A stretch of DNA of 5,283 nt from an uncultured Shinella sp. (GTDB taxonomy: Bacteria > Pseudomonadota > Alphaproteobacteria > Rhizobiales > Rhizobiaceae), in the NCBI GenBank assembly GCA_946886325.1, contig CAMPIK010000224.1, forward strand, positions 1 to 5,283, in the 5' to 3' direction. Below are positions 1 to 5,283 of the stretch, piece after piece. Position numbers and translations under genes: made by a program. The notes under the pieces were generated by a model. The model did not search any database. It was not told the DNA's origin and saw nothing but the letters and a program-made list of their open reading frames with translations. The number at the start of each line of letters is the position of its first letter. Within the stretch, counting starts at the first letter, position 1.

Positions 1-629
1 GCCTCAAGCGCATTCAGGATGACCAGCGGAATGAGCTTCTCGGGGAAATGATACGGCCCGTAATTGTTGGAGCAGTTCGACAGCACGACCGGAAGACCAT
101 AGGTCTCGTGCCACGCACGCACGAAATGGTCCGAGGCCGCCTTGGACGCGGAATAGGGCGACGACGGCGCGTAGGGCGTCTCTTCCGTGAAGATACCGGA
201 ATCAAACGGCAGGTCGCCGAAGACCTCATCGGTCGAGATGTGGTGGAAGCGGAAACTGTCGCGGCGGTCGGACGGCAGCGACTGGTGGTAGGCGCGCGCG
301 GCCTCCAGCATGCGGAACGTGCCGACGACATTCGTCTCGACGAATTCGCCGGGGCCGTCGATCGACCGGTCCACGTGACTTTCGGCCGCCAGATGCATCA
401 CCGCATCGACATCCTCCTGCTGCATAAGGTGGAGAACAGCCTCACGGTCGCAGACATCGCCCTGGACGAAACGATAGTTGGGGGAATTTTCGATCGGCTT
501 GAGCGAGGCGAGGTTACCCGCATAGGTCAGCTTGTCGAAATTCACCACATGCCAGCCGGCACGCACCAGATGACGGCACAGCGCGGAGCCGATGAAGCCG
601 GCGCCGCCGGTAACCAACACCCGTTTCAT
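1..629 (-). CDS. rfbB: dTDP-glucose 4,6-dehydratase, N-terminal 209 residues (C-terminus off the left edge)
   Basis: RfbB (RmlB) is a cytoplasmic NAD-dependent enzyme of the extended short-chain dehydrogenase family. It converts dTDP-glucose to dTDP-4-dehydro-6-deoxyglucose, the second step toward dTDP-L-rhamnose. I translated the frame from the ATG at 629 and it stays open to the window edge. Visible motifs are the NAD-binding TGGAGFIG (residues 7-14), the [10 protein letters not shown] segment (31-40), [12 protein letters not shown] (79-90), the family's Thr-Asp-Glu active-site triad in STDEVFG (132-138; T133, D134, E135), the YxxxK pair (Y159, K163) and [15 protein letters not shown] (187-201). 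Family members have about 350 residues, so about 140 are missing. The start is well supported: GGAGA lies 7 bases upstream, and the Rossmann motif begins at the usual distance. The gene begins 3 bases after the rfbC stop, which suggests coupled translation. All catalytic motifs in the visible part look intact. Confidence 0.96.
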   Translation of the reverse strand, partial: MKRVLVTGGAGFIGSALCRHLVRAGWHVVNFDKLTYAGNLASLKPIENSPNYRFVQGDVCDREAVLHLMQQEDVDAVMHLAAESHVDRSIDGPGEFVETNVVGTFRMLEAARAYHQSLPSDRRDSFRFHHISTDEVFGDLPFDSGIFTEETPYAPSSPYSASKAASDHFVRAWHETYGLPVVLSNCSNNYGPYHFPEKLIPLVILNALE

Positions 630-632
630 GTC

Positions 633-1202
633 CTAGTCTCCAAAAACGAACGTGATGTCCGCATCCTCGAGCAGCGGCGCCACGCGATCCTTGTCGGAAA
701 GCACGAGCGACAGCCCGTCGATCGGCCAATCGATCCCGATCGCCGGATCGTCGAAGCGAATGCCACGATCATGCGCCTTCGAATAGGGCGCCGATACCTT
801 GTAGATCACTTCCGTATCGGGCTCGAGCGTCACGAAGCCATGGGCAAAGCCCTTCGGAACGAGAATCTGGTTCCATTTCGCGGCGGACACTTCGAGCGCG
901 CACCATTGGCCGAAGGTCGGCGATCCCTTGCGGATATCGACGGCGACGTCGAAAATCCGGCCGCGGATGACACGCACCAGCTTGTCTTGGGCGACCGGCG
1001 GCAATTGATAATGCAGGCCGCGCAACACGCCGACCGGCGCCGAATAGGAATGGTTGTCCTGCACCCAGGGAAGATCGATACCGGCTGCCTGAAAGGACCC
1101 GGCATTGAAGGTCTCCGAAAAGAACCCGCGCTCGTCCCCGAATTTCGGCGGAACGATCTCAAGCACGCCGTCGATCGCCAGACGGTTGACGGTCAGGCTC
1201 AT
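633..1202 (-). CDS. rfbC: dTDP-4-dehydrorhamnose 3,5-epimerase
   Basis: RfbC (RmlC) is a cytoplasmic cupin-fold epimerase. It inverts C3 and C5 of dTDP-4-dehydro-6-deoxyglucose to give dTDP-4-dehydro-L-rhamnose, the third step of the rhamnose pathway. The protein has 189 residues, within the family's usual 180-190. Characteristic stretches are [12 protein letters not shown] (22-33), GVLRGLHYQ (58-66) with the expected catalytic His64, [16 protein letters not shown] (76-91), the cupin strand VPKGFAHGF (115-123), and YKVSAPY (134-140) with the conserved Tyr134 and Tyr140. The C-terminal LSDKD (168-172) holds the acidic residues expected near the catalytic His. The ATG start has GGGAG 8 bases upstream. 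The start overlaps the rfbA stop in an ATGA tetranucleotide, and rfbB follows after 3 bases, so the three genes look translationally coupled. No truncation or missing key residue is seen. Confidence 0.97.
   Translation of the reverse strand: MSLTVNRLAIDGVLEIVPPKFGDERGFFSETFNAGSFQAAGIDLPWVQDNHSYSAPVGVLRGLHYQLPPVAQDKLVRVIRGRIFDVAVDIRKGSPTFGQWCALEVSAAKWNQILVPKGFAHGFVTLEPDTEVIYKVSAPYSKAHDRGIRFDDPAIGIDWPIDGLSLVLSDKDRVAPLLEDADITFVFGD
637..641 (-). promoter_or_regulatory. Ribosome binding site for rfbB
   Basis: GGAGA lies 7 bases before the rfbB ATG. It overlaps the last sense codons of rfbC (GGA GAC, then the TAG stop), so the terminating rfbC ribosome would sit over the rfbB initiation region. 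Confidence 0.7.
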
Positions 1203-2080
1203 AGATTCGGCTCCCGCACCCGGCGGCGCAGATATTCGGCATATTCGGTCTTGCCGAGCATGTCGGCGCGGGCCAGAACTTCATCGGCCGTGAGATATCC
1301 GCGGTCGAAAGCGATTTCCTCGGGGCAGCAGATCTTGAAGCCCTGCCGGTGCTCGATCGTGCGAATGAAGGCACTCGCCTCGTGCAGGCTGTCATGCGTG
1401 CCGGTGTCGAGCCAGGCATAGCCACGCCCCAGCCGTTCAACCTTCAGGGTGCCCCGCCTCAGGTATTCCAGGTTGACATCGGTGATTTCGATTTCGCCGC
1501 GTGCGGAAGGCTTGACGCCCTTCGCGATCTCGACGACGTCGTTGTCGTAGAAATAGAGTCCGGTAACGGCCCAGTTCGACTTCGGCTGCTTCGGCTTTTC
1601 CTCGATCGAGGTGGCGATCGCAGTTTGCGGATCGAACGCGACGACCCCGTAACGTTCCGGATCATGCACATGATAGGCGAAGACGGTCGCACCGCTATTC
1701 TCAGCGCCTGCATCCTGCATCATCTTCGAAAGGTTGGCGCCATAGTAGAGATTGTCGCCGAGGATGAGCGTGACAGGATCGTTGCCGATGAAGGCCTCAC
1801 CGATGATGAAGGCTTCGGCGAGACCGTTCGGCTGGGCCTGAACGGCATAGGAGATGTTGATGCCGAAGGCCGAGCCATCGCCGAGCAAGCGCTGGAAGAG
1901 CGGCGTATCCTGCGGCGTCGAGATGACGAGAATGTCCCGGATCCCCGCGAGCATGAGGGTCGCCAGCGGATAATAGATCATCGGCTTGTCGTAGACCGGC
2001 ATCAACTGCTTCGATACGGCAAGCGTTATGGGAAACAGGCGGGATCCGGTCCCGCCAGCGAGGATGATGCCTTTTCTCAA
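1199..2080 (-). CDS. rfbA: Glucose-1-phosphate thymidylyltransferase, TTG start
   Basis: RfbA (RmlA) joins glucose-1-phosphate and dTTP to make dTDP-glucose and pyrophosphate, the first and normally feedback-controlled step of dTDP-rhamnose synthesis, in the cytoplasm. The 293-residue product has the family's normal length. It carries the nucleotidyltransferase signature [11 protein letters not shown] (9-19), [17 protein letters not shown] (23-39), LGDN (107-110) and [10 protein letters not shown] (223-232). The Asp residues in LGDN and LDTG are the expected Mg2+ ligands. EEKP (160-163) and GEIEITDVN (195-203) are also typical. The start is a TTG at 2080. Between it and the in-frame kpsS stop at 2147 there is no ATG or GTG, and [10 protein letters not shown] is the standard N-terminus, so the TTG is very likely real. 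A GGGG stretch lies 8 bases upstream. The gene is 66 bases downstream of kpsS and overlaps rfbC by 4 bases. Confidence 0.97.
   Translation of the reverse strand: MRKGIILAGGTGSRLFPITLAVSKQLMPVYDKPMIYYPLATLMLAGIRDILVISTPQDTPLFQRLLGDGSAFGINISYAVQAQPNGLAEAFIIGEAFIGNDPVTLILGDNLYYGANLSKMMQDAGAENSGATVFAYHVHDPERYGVVAFDPQTAIATSIEEKPKQPKSNWAVTGLYFYDNDVVEIAKGVKPSARGEIEITDVNLEYLRRGTLKVERLGRGYAWLDTGTHDSLHEASAFIRTIEHRQGFKICCPEEIAFDRGYLTADEVLARADMLGKTEYAEYLRRRVREPNL
1211..1215 (-). promoter_or_regulatory. Ribosome binding site for rfbC
   Basis: GGGAG lies 8 bases before the rfbC ATG, inside the 3' end of rfbA. It supports that start and shows rfbC can be initiated directly as well as by coupling through the ATGA overlap. 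Confidence 0.7.
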
Positions 2081-2088
2081 TTTACAAA

Positions 2089-2092
2089 CCCC
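2089..2092 (-). promoter_or_regulatory. Probable weak ribosome binding site for rfbA (TTG start)
   Basis: A GGGG run lies 8 bases before the TTG start of rfbA. It is a poor match to AGGAGG, but it is the only G-rich stretch at a suitable distance. It supports the TTG, because no other start codon exists in frame upstream before the kpsS stop. Confidence 0.45.
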
Positions 2093-2146
2093 AATGCGCG
2101 TCCGCAGCGAACCCCGTCGCGCAGGAACAATCCCTATCGAGCAAAA

Positions 2147-3583
2147 TCAGGCCTTTCGCTCGCCTCGAACCTCGGCAAACGGCGCCTTTACAATGGTCGC
2201 CGTCGTGGTGTCGGCACCCGTTTCGCCGGAAACCCGCCGCTCCTCAAGCTTTGCAAGCAGCGCTGCACACGCCAGATCCATGCCGTCCTTGGCGTAGAAA
2301 TCGCCGACCTCGAGACATTCCTCGGTGATCCAGGCGAGATAGCTCTTCCTGAGCGCAGGCGGCGCCACCTTGTTCCATGTCCAGAAACCGTCGAGATCGA
2401 TGCCCTTGTTGACGCAGAATCCCAGTTCCGGATTGCGGTAGAGCGCCTGCCCCATGATCGCCAGCGGAATGCCGTGAAAGATCGCCGAAAGGCCCGACGT
2501 GCTGTTGATCGTCACCATGCCGGCGGCATGCCGCGTCAGCAGGCCGAGCGAACCGCTGTCGAGGATGTGCACGCGATCCGCCACATCGTTCAGCAGGCTG
2601 ACCTGGCGAACGAACTGTCCATCCCGGCTGTGGCCGCGCTCCATCGGATGGATCTTGAAGACCAGCTGAAAGTTCGGCGGCGCGTTTCGCGCAAAGGACA
2701 CGATCGATTTCAGGATGAGCTTCTGGTTGTTCCACGTCCCCGCGGCACGGCCAAGCTGGCTGTCGTCATGCACCTGGAGCGGAATCACGAAATACCGCTT
2801 GTCGTGATGCTCAAGAAGACGCTCGATATTCCGATAGTTCTCGCCGAGATTCAGGAACTTCCGGTAGTAGTTCTTGAACCAGTAGAACGCTTCCGAGGCG
2901 AGGGCACGCTTCTGCTTGTGGAAGAGCTTGCGCTCGCCGACCGTCGAGAAGAAGCCGCGCAGCGAAAAATAGAGAAACGCGTAGGTCGCCATCGCCCCGA
3001 ACGAGGACGGGAAGGACGCCACCTTTTGCCGTTCAACCGCCGACTCAACGAATTCGGGCGACGGAAGCCTGCCGGCAACCGGCGAACGCCAATTGTTGCC
3101 GCCGAACTCCATCGTCACATAACCGGGACGCAGATAGCCTTCCTCAAGGCACAGAACGGGAATGCCCTTCGCCTTGCAGCGCTCGATCGCGATGCGATGA
3201 ATCTCGCGCTCGCAACCGAACAGGACGACGAAGTCGAACCCGTGTTCGGACACCATCTCGTCGAACCAGATCGCCCAGGCGTCCGGCGTACCCGAAAAAT
3301 TCAGCGTCTTGTCATTGCGCGCAAACAGCCGGTCGCCCGCGTTGAAACAGACGCGCCAGGCATCGAAACCGTTGTCGTTGAGCAGGGATTGCGCCTTGCG
3401 AAAGAACGGGCCGACAGGCCCCTGCAGCAAGAGCACGCGCGGCGCGCTCTTCGACGGGAACTTTCTGGCAAAACGGCGACGCAGATTGAGATAGACCAGC
3501 GGAGAAACCATGCGATCACGCGCGACGTTGCGAGCATTCACGGAAGAACCGGGAGGAGACGTCGAACCATGATCTGTCGGCAT
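2147..3583 (-). CDS. kpsS: KpsS-like capsule polysaccharide beta-Kdo transferase
   Basis: The protein belongs to the capsule biosynthesis family of E. coli KpsS, which adds the first beta-Kdo to phosphatidylglycerol to start the capsule lipid anchor at the inner face of the inner membrane. From the ATG at 3583 it has 478 residues, longer than E. coli KpsS (about 390-400). Family motifs are LLLQGPVGPFF (51-61), FNAGD (80-84), CLEEGYLRP (145-153), a hydrophobic aromatic helix (about 195-214), IPLQVHDDSQ (267-276), FKIHPMERG (309-317), NSTSGLSA (360-367) and ALYRNPELGF (380-389). The extra length is about 50 residues before the first motif plus a Thr- and charge-rich tail (449-478). The start is uncertain. 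A TTG at 3649 with AAAGG 8 bases upstream would add 22 residues, but that stretch has atypical codons. An ATG at 3511 would give 454 residues. None of the ATGs has a good ribosome site. The gene follows kpsC, as in E. coli, and precedes rfbA in the same frame. Confidence 0.9.
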   Translation of the reverse strand: MPTDHGSTSPPGSSVNARNVARDRMVSPLVYLNLRRRFARKFPSKSAPRVLLLQGPVGPFFRKAQSLLNDNGFDAWRVCFNAGDRLFARNDKTLNFSGTPDAWAIWFDEMVSEHGFDFVVLFGCEREIHRIAIERCKAKGIPVLCLEEGYLRPGYVTMEFGGNNWRSPVAGRLPSPEFVESAVERQKVASFPSSFGAMATYAFLYFSLRGFFSTVGERKLFHKQKRALASEAFYWFKNYYRKFLNLGENYRNIERLLEHHDKRYFVIPLQVHDDSQLGRAAGTWNNQKLILKSIVSFARNAPPNFQLVFKIHPMERGHSRDGQFVRQVSLLNDVADRVHILDSGSLGLLTRHAAGMVTINSTSGLSAIFHGIPLAIMGQALYRNPELGFCVNKGIDLDGFWTWNKVAPPALRKSYLAWITEECLEVGDFYAKDGMDLACAALLAKLEERRVSGETGADTTTATIVKAPFAEVRGERKA

Positions 3584-3616
3584 GATGTACAGGCTTTTAT
3601 TGGAGCATTGCGGTTC

Positions 3617-3632
3617 AGAGCTTCTCCGCTCT
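3617..3632 (-). repeat. Small perfect inverted repeat in the kpsS leader
   Basis: AGAGC (3628-3632 on the minus strand) and GCTCT (3617-3621) form a 5-base-pair stem around a GGAGAA loop. It lies between the alternative TTG (3649) and ATG (3583) starts of kpsS. The exposed loop resembles a ribosome-binding sequence, but no in-frame start follows at a suitable distance. The stem is short enough to be chance. Confidence 0.25.
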
Positions 3633-3657
3633 TTGCACAATCGACCCAAATTGGCAA

Positions 3658-3662
3658 CCTTT
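3658..3662 (-). promoter_or_regulatory. Possible ribosome binding site for an alternative TTG start of kpsS
   Basis: AAAGG lies 8 bases before the TTG at 3649, in frame with kpsS. It is the best-placed purine stretch for any kpsS start candidate, but the codons that follow (CGA, TTG, AGA and similar) are unlike the rest of the gene, so the ATG at 3583 is kept as the primary call. Confidence 0.25.
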
Positions 3663-3690
3663 GAGGTCGAACAGGCTTAATTCGCATCGG

Positions 3691-3733
3691 AAAAATCCGG
3701 ACTTCGTGACATCTTTGCCCCTGCCGCCGGATT
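3691..3733 (-). terminator. Weak intrinsic-terminator-like inverted repeat after kpsC
   Basis: On the minus strand, 24 bases after the kpsC stop codon, AATCCGG (3733-3727) is followed after 26 bases by its exact complement CCGGATT (3700-3694) and then more T, giving a run of five T residues (3695-3691). Position and T-run fit a rho-independent terminator or attenuator between kpsC and kpsS. The 26-base loop is larger than typical and the stem has only 7 pairs, so the structure may be weak or accidental. The rest of the 3584-3756 gap holds no promoter I can support. Confidence 0.3.
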
Positions 3734-3756
3734 GATCGCATGCTGGGTACCTAACG

Positions 3757-5283
3757 TTACGTCAACCGCCGATCCCTCAGCCTGACCGCGAGGCGGTTGA
3801 TCCTCACGCTCACTGTGCCGATGATGCGATCCAGCATGCCAGACGTGGCACCGCCGCTTGACGCGATCTCGTCGATCAGGTCCTCGGGGCGACACGGCAT
3901 GCGGCTCAGCGGATGGACATAGAGCGGATAGCGGATCAACGCCGCGGCGGCCAGCGTTTCGAGATCGACGCGGCGGACACGGCGCGGAATCGCATGCCTG
4001 TCGTCCGTCAGCCCCCAACCGGCATAAAACGGGATGCCGTGAACCCCGACGGACTTGTCGCGCAGCAGGGCCTCAAAGCCGGTCAGCGAGGTCATGGTCT
4101 CGATCCGGTCGGCCCAGGCGATCCATTGCATGATGTCGCCGCTCGTCACGACCAGATCGGCCAACGTCGGACGCACGCCGCCCGATCGCATGCCGGACAC
4201 GACATCGGGATGCTCCTTGTAGACGATGAATGCCTCCGGGAAGAGCACGCGCACGGCATCCACCAGGGCTGAATTGCTCTTGACGACCGGCGAGCCGAAC
4301 CGGATGGAGGCGTCCTTTTCGACCTGCCCCGGAACGAGAATTCGAAGCTGTCCCGGCCGGCACTGCGGCAGATCGGCTGCCGTCCCGACATTGTATTTCG
4401 AGACGCCCCGGCTGACGAGCATACGGATCAAATCGCGGGAGCGCTGCCGGAGCGCCTCGTCCGGCTCGATCGTCGAAATCAGCGCCTCTAGCCGGCTCTC
4501 GCCCCGCGCGTCGTAGTAGACATGGTCATCGTCGAAGGCGACGGATGACGGCATTGTCAGGGCGACGCCCAGACCCTTCGACCGAATGAATCCATCCTCG
4601 ATGCGGAAAGCCTCCACATCGTCTGGCAGCGGCTTGTCCGACCCCCATAGTGCAACGGCGCCATCGTCGTGTTTCGCCGCCTCGACGGCAGCATCTACAG
4701 TGCGGTGATGGACCGGAGGACCGCCCAGCCCGACCAGGAAGGGCGCCATCGCCTTGCGCTTCCAGGGCGACATCGCACCGGTGTGGACCCTACCCTCCAG
4801 CCGATGGCGCTGGTCGCGCACCGTCAGCATCTGCTCCAGCACCTTTTCGATCGAGCATGGCGTGCGGTCGTGAAGGTCGAGATAGCTGGAATAATCGATA
4901 TAGGCGCGGTGGAAGACGGAGGCCAGATCGGAGGGCCGGCGTGGACGCGGCGCGGCGATGTGATCAACGGTCAGGCCGCGGCCGGAATAATAGGTCACGC
5001 CGAAACAATGCACGACCTTGCCCGCCATCAGCGCCTCGAAACCGAGCTGGCTCGAGACCGTATAGATGCAGTCGGCATCCTCCAGCAGCGGCCAGGGATT
5101 CATTCGCGCGGGCACGACGATATCGATGCCGAGACGGATGGCCGCCTGCCGTAGGAGACTTCTGTCGCCGGCAGCCGGATGGGTCCGGACGACGAGCGTC
5201 TTCCCGGAATGCGTAGATGCCGCATGTTCCAGCATCGCCGAAAAGCTCTCGGCACTCGCACAGGCGCCCGCGATCGACGCATC
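3757..5283 (-). CDS. kpsC: KpsC-like two-module capsule beta-Kdo transferase (N-terminus off the right edge)
   Basis: E. coli KpsC uses CMP-Kdo to extend the KpsS-made Kdo-phosphatidylglycerol primer, alternating beta-2,4 and beta-2,7 linkages from two related GT107 modules. Here 508 residues are in the window and the frame runs open to the edge. KpsC has about 670 residues, so about 160 are missing; an internal Met at 5235 is not the real start. Counting from the edge, the end of module 1 shows VRTHP (32-36), TVSSQLGFEAL (75-85) and YYSGRGLTVD (98-107). Module 2 is complete: EDGFIRS (229-235), YYDA (256-259), VPGQVEKDASI (317-327), YKEHPDV (355-361), MTSLTGFEALL (397-407) and FYAGWGLTDD (419-428). 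Module 1 has Arg where module 2 has Trp in the last motif. The C-terminus ends in a basic stretch rich in Arg (about 480-508) that could help membrane contact, which is an inference. kpsS follows after 107 to 173 bases. Confidence 0.95.
   Translation of the reverse strand, partial: DASIAGACASAESFSAMLEHAASTHSGKTLVVRTHPAAGDRSLLRQAAIRLGIDIVVPARMNPWPLLEDADCIYTVSSQLGFEALMAGKVVHCFGVTYYSGRGLTVDHIAAPRPRRPSDLASVFHRAYIDYSSYLDLHDRTPCSIEKVLEQMLTVRDQRHRLEGRVHTGAMSPWKRKAMAPFLVGLGGPPVHHRTVDAAVEAAKHDDGAVALWGSDKPLPDDVEAFRIEDGFIRSKGLGVALTMPSSVAFDDDHVYYDARGESRLEALISTIEPDEALRQRSRDLIRMLVSRGVSKYNVGTAADLPQCRPGQLRILVPGQVEKDASIRFGSPVVKSNSALVDAVRVLFPEAFIVYKEHPDVVSGMRSGGVRPTLADLVVTSGDIMQWIAWADRIETMTSLTGFEALLRDKSVGVHGIPFYAGWGLTDDRHAIPRRVRRVDLETLAAAALIRYPLYVHPLSRMPCRPEDLIDEIASSGGATSGMLDRIIGTVSVRINRLAVRLRDRRLT

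Noticed and set aside
48..1421. A 457-codon open frame on the plus strand, opposite rfbB, rfbC and part of rfbA.
   Set aside because: It spans three well-supported genes, has no family motif, and its amino-acid make-up is that of a high-GC antisense shadow.
3597..3608. A three-codon frame (ATG CTC CAA TAA) upstream of kpsS that could be a leader peptide.
   Set aside because: The nearest GGAGA is about 14 bases away, too far for normal initiation, and so short a frame is expected by chance.
1349..3664. A 771-codon open frame on the plus strand, opposite rfbA and kpsS.
   Set aside because: Its translation is rich in Arg, Asp and Glu and has no recognisable domain. It lies fully antisense to two clear genes, and such long antisense frames are common opposite high-GC genes.
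3538..3741. A 67-codon minus-strand frame covering the kpsC-kpsS gap.
   Set aside because: It is very rich in Arg and Pro, resembles no family, has no convincing ribosome site, and runs into kpsS in another frame.
3584..3756. A promoter for kpsS in the gap.
   Set aside because: I found no convincing pair of -35 and -10 elements with correct spacing, and alphaproteobacterial promoters are too variable to call from such weak matches.
5235..5235. The ATG at 5235 as the start of the kpsC gene.
   Set aside because: The frame stays open to the window edge, and the family has roughly another 160 residues before this point, so this is an internal methionine.
1..5283. Mobile elements, tRNA or other RNA genes, CRISPR arrays, defence or toxin systems.
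   Set aside because: No transposase, terminal repeats, regularly spaced repeats, tRNA-like fold or defence-type domain was seen; nearly all the sequence is accounted for by five polysaccharide genes.

Overview
The window is GC-rich. All credible genes lie on the minus strand, and third-position G/C is high. Protein style, codon use and gene content suggest an alphaproteobacterium, probably of the Rhizobiales. This taxonomic guess is an inference from general character; no rRNA or other marker is present.

Reading along the minus strand (from right to left in window coordinates), the order is: (1) kpsC, a two-module beta-Kdo transferase whose N-terminal part lies beyond the right edge (3757 to 5283); (2) a gap of about 107 to 173 bases holding a weak terminator-like inverted repeat and a small hairpin; (3) kpsS, the partner Kdo transferase (2147 to 3583, possibly starting as early as 3649); (4) a 66-base gap; (5) rfbA (1199 to 2080, TTG start); (6) rfbC (633 to 1202, overlapping rfbA by 4 bases); (7) rfbB (1 to 629, cut by the left edge). 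The close packing from kpsS through rfbB suggests one transcription unit. Whether kpsC belongs to the same unit depends on the kpsC-kpsS gap.

The genes fit one task, building a surface capsule. By analogy with the characterised E. coli enzymes, KpsS puts the first Kdo on phosphatidylglycerol and KpsC extends it into the poly-Kdo linker that anchors group 2-type capsules for ABC-transporter export. RfbA, RfbB and RfbC convert glucose-1-phosphate and dTTP into dTDP-4-dehydro-L-rhamnose. RfbD, the final reductase, would be expected just left of the window but is not seen. The simplest reading is a capsule, or another exported polysaccharide, that contains L-rhamnose or a related 6-deoxy-L-sugar.

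I see no mobile element, RNA gene, CRISPR array or defence system. The long open frames on the plus strand are antisense shadows of the real genes. The window looks like a well-formed but recognisable polysaccharide locus. The points worth a second look are small: two TTG or uncertain starts, the structured gap, a diverged motif in the first KpsC module, and the joining of rml genes to the kpsCS pair.
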